Origin: Luzula sylvatica
Lineage: Eukaryota; Streptophyta; Magnoliopsida; Poales; Juncaceae
Assembly (NCBI GenBank): GCA_946800325.1
Contig: OX326961.1
Span: 37,384,543-37,448,542 of the forward strand
Direction: 5' to 3'
DNA length: 64,000 bases
Below the pieces are notes generated by a model that had not been told where the DNA came from, made no database searches, and saw only the letters and a list, made by a program, of their open reading frames with translations. The translations under genes were made by a program, and so were the position numbers. Shown one piece after another: positions 18,566 to 30,496 of the stretch (position 1 is the stretch's first letter; every line of letters begins with the position of its first letter).

Positions 18566-21244
18566 TAGAGGTGGCAAACAGGCGGATTTGGGCGGTTTCG
18601 GGCTGAACCCAACAGTTTTCGGGCTAATGTTTGGGTTCGGATCTCTTCGGGTTAAGTCAATTCGGATCAAGCTGGGTTCGGATTGGATCATATTTGGTCG
18701 GATCGGTTTCGAGTTGAAAATTATAGTCGGGTTGTGTAATAAATATCAAAAATATGATTTTGACATTTGTCGTTTTTCTTTATCAAATAATTTGAAATGA
18801 AAATTTGAGGCTTTTAGGTGGCATATTTATTCAATATTATAAGAAGTATATATACATATGCAATAATATTTACTTGAGGGTTATATTTGAAAAGTTCAAA
18901 TTCTTTTTGTATTTGGGCCGAGTATTTTAGTTGGTCTGTATATTCACCTAAGCGGTGCTATACACGGGATATGTCTTGAATCATTGGAGCGAGTCATCAG
19001 AGAGAAAGTCATCTCATCCAAATAGGAGAGAAAAATGAATCCTTGTTAGTTTTTTTTTCCACCAGAAGTATTTCGCCAAAAGAAAGAAATAAGAAAGGCT
19101 GAAAGTGGTCGAAATCCATTAAATTAGAAGCATGACAAAGTAGATGTTGTCTCTTAGTGTTGGATAGAAGAGGACTTCTCAATTGAGTTTCGAGTTTTTC
19201 GTTCATGCTCGGTACTTGTTTTCGGTTCCGGAGCTAGGTTTTCGATATCGTCTTGGCGTCGATCGAGTTCGATCAATTAGCTGAGTGCTATTCTCACTTA
19301 TCCTTTATTAAAATTATAAATTCTACTTATTTTGGTTATTTTTGATAAAACGAGTTTTGTTCCAAAAACCGTGCTAAGTTATGAAAATAAAAATTATTTT
19401 GTTTACGATATCGTGAGTGTTATTCTTCCTTTTCACCATTATTCATACCTAATTTGATTAAAACGGATTTTGTTCTAAAAAACGTGTTGAATTACGAAAA
19501 CGCATATTATTTCGTTTATGATATAGTAATATTTCGGAAAACTGATTTTGAATATAATTATGATAATTTATGATATTAATGATATATATAAAATTACGAT
19601 TTCGAATTAGAGGATTTGATAAATAAAATTTGGAACTGATTTTGAATTACGATTCGAACTTGATATTAGTGATATATTTGGAACTGATTTTGAATAACAG
19701 GTACACCGATTTATGATTTTAAATGATTTGTGAAATTATGATTTTGAATTTGGATATTCATTCCAATATACAAAGTATATTTCGAATTTGTTTTCAGAAA
19801 TGATTTGCGCTAAAAAGCGTGTTTCGTTTTATGAAAGTTATTTAGTAAATTATATGGTTATAATATTTTATTATGAGAAAGACTTTATTTGGATAAAGCG
19901 TAAACAAGATTTACGATTTTAAAGACGGTCTCCGAGAGAGACTATATATATGTAGAATTTTGTTTGGATAAAACGTAAGCCGGGCTTACGATTTTTAAAG
20001 AGGGTCATATGAGAACATTACGCGGCTCCTCCGGTATGTTTTAGTTTGTTAGGTGTAGTGTCGCATGACCCCGTGGCGATCTTTGGAGGGAATTGCGTAG
20101 CTAACTTGATGTAGTGCAAAGTCCCGACCCATGAGGGTTCTGGCTGTGGCGCATGGATATCCGTCGTCAACTCATTTTTGTAGGGAATTCGCGCTTCCCG
20201 AGATTTATGTTATGTTCCAACCCGTTTGTGATTAGCTATCAACTCAGGGTTGGCACTTCAGTCGAGTGTTATTTTCGCCCTCACCCCGGTAAAAGTATTA
20301 GTATGATTATGATTATGATTATGATATGAAGGTAATCGATTTGATTTCGATTTCGAAAACCGGGGCAAGTATTTTGAGATATATTTAGAAACTTATGATT
20401 TGAAGATATACGAGATTATTTTACGAACTTATTTGAAAGTTCAGGTATCGAAGGTTTAATATCGGGAGTTGCGGGTACTTCGAGAGTGAGAACGTCTACG
20501 ATATTGAGTTTCGTATTAATATATTTTATGCTTCCGCAATAGTTTTTGTATTATTGTTTTAATTCCGTAATGTATGTATATCTATGTGTTGTTGTTGTTT
20601 TCGAATCAGTTTAGTATCTTGTTTTGTGATGTTTTCATATGAGAGCATGTGGTATACGAGTGGTATACTGGCGGGTTGCCGCACCCTTTTTCCATTTTTA
20701 TTTTTGGGGTGTGACGGGTTGGCTTTTCAAGTTCGGGGTGATTCGCGGACGCGGTTTGTTCCGATTCGGATTCTTTCGGAATTCGGCTTAGTCAAATTCG
20801 GGTTGTGTCGGATTTTTTTTAATGATTCTATAAATCAATTTTGTCAAAATATTGGATATAAAATTAAACTATTATCTAAATACATGTCTCTGTTTTTTAT
20901 TTGAAAGCACCAGTGTCATCTCACTTCACGAAAAATGTAATAAATATAATATTACAGATATTAGTTAATAGATTGAATTAAAAAGAATGATAACACCGGG
21001 TCAATTTGGGTTCGGATTATTTGATTTCGGACTTGTCATAATCGGGTTTATCGGGTTTCGGACAATTCAGATTCGGGTCGAGTTGGGTCGGAATAATAAT
21101 TATAATATGTCACGTCGGGTCAATTTTGGATCGGATTTCTCGGGTTCGGGTCGGACGGGTTCGGTTGTTTGAATTTTTTAAATTTTTCGGGTCACGGACG
21201 AGTCGGACGGTTTTTTCGGGTTCGGGCCGGATTTGCCACCTCTA
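18566..21244. mobile_element. Non-autonomous hAT element, 2.7 kb
   Basis: The termini TAGAGGTGGCAAA and TTTGCCACCTCTA are inverted. The 8-bp duplication GCGAGGAC is perfect at 18558-18565 and 21245-21252. Terminal repeats and target length are those of hAT. Subterminal regions are full of GGGTTCGG-like motifs in both orientations. There is no transposase frame. The middle (about 18,900-20,717) has diverged internal repeats (about 120 bp, near 19325-19535). Its end, GGGGTGTGAC, resembles a chromovirus (Tekay-like) LTR end; that part is a weak guess. Confidence 0.9.
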
Positions 21245-21252
21245 GCGAGGAC

Positions 21253-21740
21253 TGGAGTGAAGCGAAATGTACTGAAGCAAAATGAGGTTTTTTTAGGCCT
21301 GTAGTGGCTTGGGCCTACTGGGCTAATAGCCAGAGACCAGTCCTGATAATATCATCACAATTCAATTACAAATTGGACATAAATATGTTAATTAGTATTT
21401 GGTATGAGAATCCATACATAACTAATTAGAATTGTCAACATATATATTTGTATCAAAAAATATGTAATTGGATTGTCAGGCCATATCATTACTCGATACT
21501 TAATGTGTTTATATAATAGCAGGATACACGTCTAGACTCCTAACATATATCTTCATGCTAAATCATAAATTTCCATAGTATTACACATACAATTAGTATC
21601 TTAACTTACAAATAATTTAACAATAATGGGACTTCACATTTATAATATTTATTTGATAGCATAGTAAGGATTATCTTAACATTTAAATTTGTTATCTCAT
21701 ACACTAAATTGAAAACAGAACAATAAAAAAATGATCACAT
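21253..21740. other. Intergenic, no feature seen
   Basis: AT-rich flank between the hAT element and the tandem repeat. I see no coding signal or recognisable element. Confidence 0.6.
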
Positions 21741-22358
21741 TATAACTTATGTATAAAGTTAGAAGAATTGTAGCCATGAGATGAACCCACATCATCAAAA
21801 CAATCTCAACCATTCAATTTAAATCAAATCTTTCTACGCACATCATGACCGTTCATTGCTCCCCGGATATGGTCTACGTGGACCGGGATATGCTATAAAC
21901 ACATGGTCTATGTGAGCCGTGTCTAATTATAACTTATGTATAAAGTTAGAAGAATTGTAGCCACGAGATGAAGCCACATCATCAAAACAATCTCAACCAT
22001 TCAATTTAAATCAAATCTTTCTACACACATCATGGCTGTTTATTGCTCCCCGGACATGTTCTACATGGACCGGGATATGCTATAAACACATGGTCTATGT
22101 GAGCCGTGTCTAAACCAATAATCATTCCATCTTTCATTCCAACTTTATACTTATGTATAAAGTTAGAAGAATTGTAGCCATGAGATGAAGCCACATCATC
22201 AAAACAATCTCAACCATTCAATTTAAATCAAATCTTTCTACACACATCATGACCGTTCATTGCTCCCCGGACATGGTCTACATGGACCGGGATATGCCAT
22301 AAACACATGGTTTATGTGAGCCGTGTCTAAACCAATAATCATTCCATCTTTCATGCAA
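21741..22358. repeat. Three-copy tandem repeat (about 187-217 bp)
   Basis: Copies start near 21741, 21928 and 22145 with TATAACTTATGTATAAAG or a close variant. They run through CTCAACCATTCAATTTAAAT and CATGGTCTA to GTGAGCCGTGTCTAA. Copies two and three have about 30 extra bases at the end (AACCAATAATCATTCCATC). They differ by a few bases, so the amplification looks recent. Confidence 0.92.
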
Positions 22359-22374
22359 TTACCCATAAGTTAAC

Positions 22375-23195
22375 TTTTTTTGAAAACTCCAAAAAAATCA
22401 CTCTAGCAAACTTTTATTACAAATACCCCCTATAGCGGTTAAAACTAACCATAGGTGGTGTTAAAAAAATTTTATCCAAAATACTTTTCTATTTACATAT
22501 ATAGTTATTAAAAAAATGTTATTTTTATAAATTTTAAAAAAGTCCTAAAAAAATTTGGTATATAATAATTAAAAAAAATAATTGTTATATGTTATATTTA
22601 TATAATTTGATATTTTATACATTATATATATTTGACTTTTATATATTTTTTCGTGAAAAACTAACGTAAAATAATAATAAGTTGAACAACAATCTTAAAA
22701 GAACACTTTGAAAATATTTAAAAAATAAGATATCATCAAACTATTAACAAAATGCATAAAAGGAGAATGAAAATAAAAAAAACTAGATGTTTAATAAGAT
22801 ATTTTTCTATCAATATATTGTCAAGGTATTTATCTATTGTGGTCTATTTTATTATTATATGATGTTATTTTTTCTTGAATAATAAATGAAATATTAAAAT
22901 TATATAAACACCACATGTAATAAATTTTTTTTTTGAAATCACTACATGTTAATAAATGTTTATAAATTTTCTTAAAATTAATAAAAAATAGCAAAAAAAA
23001 ATTAATGATTACATATAAAAATAGGACATGTTGGCCAAAAAAATTAGTTAATATCATACATGGTTAGTTTTAATCCCCATAAGAGATATTTTAGAATAAA
23101 AGTTTGGTAGAGAATTTTTTTTTTTGAGTTTCCAAAAAGATAGTTTATTTTACAATGTCCAAAAAAGTTAGAGGTTTTTTTGAAAATTTCCTACA
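22375..23195. mobile_element. Fold-back element (long terminal inverted repeats), copy 1
   Basis: The left arm (GAAAACTCC...CTCTAGCAAACTTTTATTAC...GGTTAAAACTAACCAT) recurs inverted at 23,060-23,190. Inner arms around 22,590-22,680 and 22,860-22,910 also pair, with the centre near 22,790. The outer end is shared with 29,385, 32,015 and 54,975-56,735. It resembles a MULE-like fold-back family. No transposase and no clear TSD. Confidence 0.7.
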
Positions 23196-23629
23196 CCCAA
23201 CTATATTTCTCTTTCTTCATTTTTTTCGGCGGCTAAACCTAACGAGGCAAATAAGAGCTATGGTTGAGGCGATTTCAAATGCAGAGATAATGGTAGGCGA
23301 GGTCAAGACGGACGAAGAAGGAAAACGATATTATTGATATATAAAGAGAGTGATGGAGACGGCAAGAGCGAGTTACTACGAATGTTTCGATTTTTGTTTA
23401 ATACATGACTTTTCGTAATAACATAAGCTAGTTTTTATTAATTTCATTCATTCACTAATAACAAAACACAACTTAACTCTGGCAAAATAGAAAATAAACT
23501 AAAAACACTAAAACAGAGTATGAATATTTAACAGACTATTCATCAGTACAAAAATGCCATAAATATACATCCAAATAGATCATAAAACACAAGTAAATAA
23601 TTAACAAGGATGAACATGAACTAGCTATG

Positions 23630-24042
23630 TCACATGAGTAGATTCCTAATAATGGCAGCTTGAGCACTTGTCATCTCTGTTGTAGCTAACAAATATGAGA
23701 GCCTCTCACTCAGATCATCAACTTCTTCTTGCAAATTTCTTATATAATTGCATGTATCCTGTAAAACCGTTGATGCTGATACCTACATTCAACAATGTAT
23801 ATATAATATATCAAAAACATTATTCATTAGTAAACCTAGATCGAACTAGTATATCATTAATAATATTGGTTTTCTTAACTACTGGCGAAAGAGAAAAACC
23901 TAATTCAACTTACACGCTCGTTGGTACTCGCACGAGTCTCCGGGACCAAGTCCTGCAGCTTGGATACTAGATCGACGATTTGCTCTTCAGTAATCCTTGA
24001 AGGATTACTCGACCGCCTTGATCTTGACCTTCTGCTAGACAT
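23630..24042 (-). CDS. PRE/ILI1-like atypical bHLH protein (2 exons)
   Basis: Exon 1 is 23914-24042 (43 codons) and exon 2 is 23630-23782 (50 codons plus TGA). The 131-bp intron 23783-23913 begins GTAAGT and ends TAG, phase 0. The 93-aa product begins [20 protein letters not shown], continues [15 protein letters not shown], then [20 protein letters not shown], and ends AAIIRNLLM. Length, Ser/Arg N-terminus and helix-loop-helix sequence match the PACLOBUTRAZOL RESISTANCE/ILI1 family. Members lack a DNA-binding basic region, act in the nucleus by sequestering HFR1/IBH1-type HLH inhibitors, and promote cell elongation downstream of gibberellin and brassinosteroid. No single ATG-to-stop frame spans it, so a one-exon ORF search misses it. 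Family is certain; paralogue is not. Confidence 0.94.
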
Positions 24043-24116
24043 TTTTCTCAAGGTAAATTATAAATGGAGCTTGTATTATTGGGATGCTAAAGAGAGGAAG
24101 AACTTGTGAAGTGTTA

Positions 24117-24200
24117 CCTATATATGATGCACTTAAATACTGGTGTTTAAGCGTGTCTGTTAGTGTGTGGTTGCATGTGTTTAGAGAGAGAGAGAGAGAT
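24117..24200 (-). promoter_or_regulatory. Candidate core promoter of the PRE-like gene
   Basis: In gene sense, a CT repeat (24184-24200, CTCTCTCTCTCTCTC) is followed by CATATATAGG (24118-24127), a TATA-like box about 75-85 bases before the ATG. GA/CT tracts are common BPC-binding elements in plant promoters. Function here is inference. Confidence 0.5.
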
Positions 24201-25653
24201 CTTTTGCATAGAACATTTTTTTTAAAAGGTTAGTAAACTTCGTTAACCCCTAAGATTTGTCAATTAAGTTTTTTACGCAACTCACATGCTTGAGATATTA
24301 TCCTTCGAAGCACACAGTGCAATAGTGGTGTTATATTATATAGTCAGTAATTAACTGCATTATACTAATATAAATATTAATTTCTATTGTTTAGTTCTTC
24401 AAAAAACATTTTATATTGTTGTTCTGATAATTATCTGTTTATCACACCAAGCCAAGAATTTTTCTCTACATCCATCACAATTAACAAGTTGCAATCAAGT
24501 TTGAAGGACTGCCGCTCCCCCCTTCATCTACACTGTACCAGACAGTGCATAGTACCAAATCAAGAAAAATTAGCAGTCATGCAATCACATTCAATAACAC
24601 TGTATCTCTCCACCCTCCATACCATACACCTGTACCAACCAAAAAGCTACAAATGCCCAATATTTCGAAAAAAATAAAACAAACAGAGAGGAACTCGAAG
24701 AGCATTAACTTTTGTAGCCACCAAAAAATATTCAGATTTTGATGTCCTAACAAAACATATATACATGCATATAAACATATATTTAATCGCATCACACTAT
24801 AATCATTGAATGAAGTCGATAGAAGCAAAATGATAGTCAATATACAATGACGGATATTGACTAGAATTATTGGCAAATCATGTTCTTATTTTTCCAAAAA
24901 TTTCTAAATTTTTTAATTTTGATCATTAAAATGCAATAACAATACATTATATATATACTATTTTTTCTAAAAAAAAATCCGATTAACTTAAAAATCATGA
25001 GTCATCCATCTCTTGTAGATGTGAACTGTGAGTGTGAATATTAAAAGGGTTGAAGATGAGAAGTGGTAATTAATAAAATCAGAGTATCTCCAGTGAGTAA
25101 CAAAACCATGTTATTTTGTCAGCATGATCTCTTAAACTAATACCAAGCACCAATTAGATTATAAGTAATTAAGTACAACTTGACTTATTTATTAATAATT
25201 CATCGGATAGTGCAACATACATGGCGGCAGTATCCAAGCTTGTTTGATTAATTTACCCATAGTTTAGTTTGAGTTAAGCCTATAAGATTATTGCAAACCC
25301 TAGCCAGCTAGGGTTGAGTTCTGCAATATTGATATTTTAGAACATTTCAAGAAATTAATTATACAGAATTCTTAGTTACTAATCTTGTTGATTGTAAGAG
25401 GAATATTACAACCAATACAATTTTTACATATACAGGATATTTCTATTTGTCAGCATACAACCATGTCTACTACGGATAATGCAAATCATGGCATATATTT
25501 TCCAATAGAATTATTATAGCAAAACATGTACAATATTCTAAAGTCTTTTGAATGAATTGTTGCAAAAGAATGGGATTACATAGATCTGATTATATTTCAA
25601 AAAATTGAAAATCGACACAATATTGTATATAATGTTATTTTACAAATATATAT
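24201..25653. other. Intergenic, no gene seen
   Basis: AT-rich sequence upstream of the PRE-like gene. Short frames on both strands lack family resemblance and codon structure. Confidence 0.6.
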
Positions 25654-26025
25654 CAGTGTTGCAAAAGACTCGATATATAAACGATATAGCGCGATATATT
25701 ACAGTATGTGTGCTAAACGCTACACGTTGTTGTTCTGTTTCCATTCTTTTTTAACTCTGAATGAGTTTTTCTACCTGGACATACAGAAAATAAAATGAAG
25801 TTTATTTAAAAACTTACACAACTAAATGAGTTTCTCATACGGATATAAGCTATTTTAGATTATATTTCTTATAATTATTTATAATTACAGTATCGCATCA
25901 TGGAATATATTATGATACATAAGGAAAAATATTTGTTAAAGTTGTACGTTGCAAAAATAGTATACCGATAAAGACAATTCGCAAGAAAAATAATCAAGAA
26001 CGCGGCAAATCGCCATCTGCAACCT
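25654..26025. mobile_element. hAT-like MITE remnant
   Basis: It starts CAGTGTTGCAAAAGACTCG and ends near CTGCAACCTTG, with GCGATAT-type interior (CGATATAGCGCGATAT). The ends resemble the intact MITE at 44971-45697. No matching TSD was found, so it is a diverged copy. Confidence 0.55.
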
Positions 26026-26419
26026 TGGTACATACTGAAAATATTTTATGAATTTAAAATTTCGTACTAGATAATCTCTAATACCAGAACGAGACATTTA
26101 GCTTATTAGTTGTAAAAATATAGTTTTGTATTAGTCAATTCTATAAACAAAGAATATTTAAAGCAGCTATGATATGTACTCGTATTTTAAAAATTATATG
26201 GTGATTATACATTTGTATTTCTTTAGTAAAAAGATAAGTATTTAGATTTAGTAAATTAAATACGGTTGATTCAGCCATATTCGACTGAGTAATCAAAATC
26301 ATCCGACTTACTCCAAGTTCCGGCTAGACTCGCCGGCTCAAGTTTCAACTTCTACCCACTTCAAGTTAGAGGTCAAGTGAACTCGATATTTCGGTGATTG
26401 TGGGAGTGACGGATCTCAA

Positions 26420-27042
26420 CATAACTTTTTTAAAAAGCCAAACAAAAAAGTATGTACTAACATTTTGGCATCGTGTCCAAACTACCACCTCCCAATGAAG
26501 CTCGAGGATCACGATGTAATCTATGTGGAAGCATCCTCCGATGACAATAGGCATCCATCTCAAAACAACCGCCTCTACAAACGCTTGAATGCTCGGATGA
26601 TTTTAATCGTCGACGTTTTAATCAAATGTCAAACCAAATCAATACTCTTCAAGCTACTATCTGCAGTTTCCTTCCCTCTCCATAGTATCCTTCATTAGGA
26701 TTTCCATACCCTAGATTAGATGCGTCTCCCACTAAAGTTAGGATAAGGATTCATATCATGTACCACTTTATTTTCATGTTCAATTTTATGTACTATTATC
26801 CTCATTAATGCAATAAAATTTTCAGTTTTTAAAACTCTTGTTGATTTGTGTTATGCTTAAATTACTTCTGCAAGCACGATTTTAGGGGAAGCTTGTATTT
26901 TACGGAGCTTTAAACCTTATTAATCTCTCTTAATTACACTTGATAATATTCAAAAAGAAAGAAATAATGTGCAAAGTCACCCAACAAGCTAGGATATTTT
27001 GTCCACTCGGTATTGTTTTGAGCATCATCAAAGGGGGAAATT
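26420..27042 (+). other. 3' internal end of a Sirevirus-like element (S)
   Basis: Sequence upstream of the S LTR ends in the purine tract AAAGGGGGAAATT. One frame near 26,590-26,690 reads FNQMSNQINTLQATICSFLP and stops. This resembles in position the short terminal frame of F (40,169-40,372). The left limit is not defined. Confidence 0.5.
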
Positions 27043-28554
27043 TGTTGACTTGTTTGATGTTATTCAAACAATATTGAGCTACTAACAGTTTCAACGAAGT
27101 GTGATTAATATGTATACAATAATACACACATAGATAACTATGAAGATCACATAATGTTATACATGAATATTACACGAAGAGTTACACACAAAAAATCACA
27201 AAAAATCGAGAAACTACTCGGTCAATTTATTGAAGAACCGGGTAGTTGAAGACCACACAAACGAGGAACCAAACACGTAGAAGACTTACCATGAAGATTG
27301 GACCATAATACTCGAAGAGGTGCACGCACAAGACAAAAACACCCAAAAAAGACGTGAATATAATCATAAAAGACTTCAAGATTTGAAGACCCACACGATC
27401 CCAAATAATTCTTGGGTATATCCTAAACATACCCCTAGATTGGTGGAACAAATAACTCAAAACTCGACGAAATCAAAAATCCCCTGGAAATGGACAAAAT
27501 ACATTATCCGTCCGGACGCATGATTTGGGGCATCCATACGGATGACACGAAAGAACGGCGCTTCCCTGGGTGCGTCCGTACGGGCCATTTCATGCATCTG
27601 AACGCATAGTCCAATTTCAGCCTGGTCCAGCAGATTTCCATCCCAACTTGGTAGCCACGTTTTCAACATGCTCATGTCTATTTTGGAGGTGTTTGAGCTG
27701 GATTTTTAGGATTTTGAGGGGTGGGGTTGCCCCTCTCACCTTATGAAAGTCACCCGTCACACCATTTATTTTACACACCCATTCATTTTAAATCTTAAGA
27801 GAAAAACCATAACCGCCAATATATTGAGAAAGAAGCTTCATTGTTCTTGCTATTTTATTCTCGTTAGGCTAGTTCCACATATCAATATTCTCGTTAGGTT
27901 AGCCTCAATCCATGGAGCGCTCATGAGTGATCGTGTGGCTACCTGGATTGTTGTTATATATGATGTTAGGCGGAGTTAGTTATTTGTCATAAAGTCTCTA
28001 CGTCCTTGTTAATTCTTTTGTAATCGGAACTATTATAAGAGATTCACCACGTTGTTTGTGATGGCGAGGCTACTCCCAGAGATGTAAGTATCTTTGGCCG
28101 AAATTAGTTATCATATTCGTAGTCATCTCTTTATCTTTTCTTGCAACCCAAAGTTGCTATATTCCCTTTGTTGTTACAGGTGTCTATCAAAACACCGCAT
28201 CTACAATTGCATGAGTTATTCCTTAAGTTTCGTATCCATTCGTAACCAGAAAATTATTGTACGCACCAGAAATTGTGTTTTGCTTTTCAGTACGCTTCTT
28301 TCCGCACTTTACTTTCAGTATTTACTTTCTGCACTTTACTTTCAGTTATTTAAGTTTCGCACTTTATTCTCAATACTTTATCTTTCCGCAATTTCTTATT
28401 ATATATTTTTTGTTATTTTGTTAATTAGCACAACATCTATTTAAAAGTACCAAGACAAAAAGTACTTAGGTAGTTTTCATATAATTACATATTTTAAAAT
28501 AGAAATTCCGCATATAAGCATATTCACCCCCCTCTAGATCATCTCGTGACAACA
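27043..28554 (+). repeat. LTR of Sirevirus-like element S
   Basis: It starts TGTTGACTTG right after a purine tract and ends CGTGACAACA, with TGTTG/CAACA terminal inversion. The CACCCCCCTCTAG tail is the same as in the F LTR (42,280-42,313). Length is 1,512 bp. No second LTR is in the window. Confidence 0.75.
27505..27605. repeat. Palindromes in S LTR (centres CCGG, CCGTACGG)
   Basis: ATCCGTCCGGACGCAT, GCATCCATACGGATG, GTGCGTCCGTACGGGC and ATGCATCTGAACGCAT lie within about 100 bp. They share the half-site TGCGT/ACGCA with palindromes of the other LTR families. Confidence 0.7.
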
Positions 28555-29384
28555 AATTTAACTATGTAAACATAAATAAAATTTATTTAACATTATGTGA
28601 TATTTTTTACAACGCTAAAAATAACAATAATAATTGGTATATGTTTCATGAGTTTAACAAGATATTCGAGTTTTGATAAATAAAATGTTCTCTATTTTTA
28701 AAAGTATTTAATATCGATGTTTTTTGGACAAAAACAAAACTATAACCTATTGATATTACCTAGGATTCTTAAAATTATAGTTTTATAAATACTCAAATCC
28801 CAATTATGCGAATATGATTTTTTTTCATTGTATTTATCAAATAATACATTCAAGAAATAGATGCCTGGCAAAAATTTATGTTGCGATTATGCTAATATGA
28901 TTGTCAAAATAAAGAGAAAATTCAAGCGAATGTATTTGAACATTTCAAATTATAGTTTTACTAATATGGATAATATTTTACGTATCTATGTATAAGATTA
29001 CATATTAGTTTATTGGTATTTGATATATGAACTATTTATTCTATTTGTAAAAGAATATGTATTAAGACAGACACAAAATTAGTAATGTGTATATTAGATA
29101 CACCTATGTATATTGGATATACGTAGTTAAATTGATAAGAAATTTATACTTTATGATAATCCAACATACATTTTCTTGTCCCACATGAATCCACTTGGTA
29201 CAATCAAGGTCCTTGAATTAAAAATCTAATGGTCCAAATGAAATATAGTAATTTATGTATTTAAATTTAAAAAGACATGATTTTTGTGCACCAAAAAAAT
29301 TAAAACAATAGCAGTGATTATTACATATAGACCATATGTACATACATTACCATGTTCTCTCCTCCTTCTGTACATTTTCTTTGG
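28555..29384. other. Intergenic, no feature seen
   Basis: Very AT-rich; no coding or element signal that I can support. Confidence 0.55.
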
Positions 29385-29530
29385 GAAATTTTCAAAAGAA
29401 CCCAAACTTTTTTGGATATTGTAAAAAAACCCTATCTTTTTGGAAACTCCAAAAGAAAAATCCTCTACCAAACTTTTATTTTCAAATACCCCTTTATAGG
29501 GATTAAAACTAACCATTGATGGTGTTATAT
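29385..29530. mobile_element. Fold-back element terminus (single arm)
   Basis: GGGAAATTTTCAAAAGAACC leads into CTTTTTGGAAACTCCAAAAG, ACCAAACTTTTATTTTC and GATTAAAACTAACCAT. This is the same outer arm as in copy 1 (right arm, inverted). The partner arm is not present nearby. Confidence 0.65.
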
Positions 29531-29536
29531 TTCAAA

Positions 29537-29599
29537 ATTAACCTAATTCAAGTTCTATTTCGAAAATAGGTGATGTAATTTAAGTTGAATTAGGTTAAT
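29537..29599. repeat. Perfect 15-bp inverted repeat
   Basis: ATTAACCTAATTCAA (29537-29551) and TTGAATTAGGTTAAT (29585-29599) can form a stem with a 33-nt loop. A short direct repeat, TTTCGAAAATAGGTG, overlaps it. Confidence 0.85.
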
Positions 29600-30129
29600 T
29601 TCGAAAATAGGTGCTGGAATTTAAGTTATTTTCAAAAACTAGTCTTGAGATGTTAAAACTTGACATGACATTGTCGTTGAAAATGATATAAATTTTTTAC
29701 TTTTTATGTACATTTTGAATGTTATAGTTAGCGTATCCATTCAATCCTCATAATATATTGGTTTATGAATATTTATTTTAATAAATTCAACACTCGCGCA
29801 AGGAAATTTTGCATATTAAAAAAAAATCCAAACACAGACGCGCGAAATTTTCCACGTGACGTCCGACTAGTAAACATTGAATGTTTATAGTAAACTTTCA
29901 ATTCTGATTGATGTGTTCTATGTTTTGTTGTAAAGATAATGGGATTATGTAAAACTTTGTTTCTGGAGCCCTTAACATTCAAACGCATCCTCCATGCGTT
30001 TCAATGCAAAGCGACGGGACAGTTTTGTGAATAGGTGTCTTTTCGCATATTGATCTTATTCATATATGTATATATGTCTCAATTCGATTTTTTTTCTTTC
30101 TAACAAGTTAAAATTGAGTTATTTCTCAA
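29600..30129. other. Intergenic, no feature seen
   Basis: AT-rich; nothing recognisable. Confidence 0.5.
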
Positions 30130-30496
30130 GAATTCAGTATGGGCTGAATGAGAGAAAACTTGAGAGAAGTTTTGGGCGAGATAAACACAAGTAGACTCGA
30201 CGACTGAACTAGGTCAATCGTTGTCTCTCCGAGAAGAATTAGTTCAAGTTGGAGTACGAGTAGATGTATACGAGCAAAGAGGCTTGTGAATGATCACACG
30301 ATTCGACCAGGAAGAGGAAGAGGACGTGCAAAACGGAAGGCTAGTGCATCAAGTCGCCGTTCACCATCAATTTTGTGAGGTATGACTCGAACTCTCCCTT
30401 CCGTACACGAATTATATCGAAATGAGATCCTAGGATCACGGGATCTCGCATATCCGCTGCATCATGTTTGGTTTATGAGTGCGGAAATTCTCAACA
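30130..30496 (+). repeat. Diverged LTR fragment of the A/C superfamily
   Basis: Read in plus sense it resembles the inverse of the first third of the A LTR: CACCATCAATTTTGTGAGG, then GATCACGGGATCTCG, CATATCCGCTGC and a terminal CTCAACA. No internal sequence is attached. Confidence 0.6.

Noticed and set aside
24577..24876. 99-codon minus-strand frame upstream of the PRE-like gene
   Set aside because: Low-complexity, AT-driven composition with no recognisable domain and no splice or promoter support.
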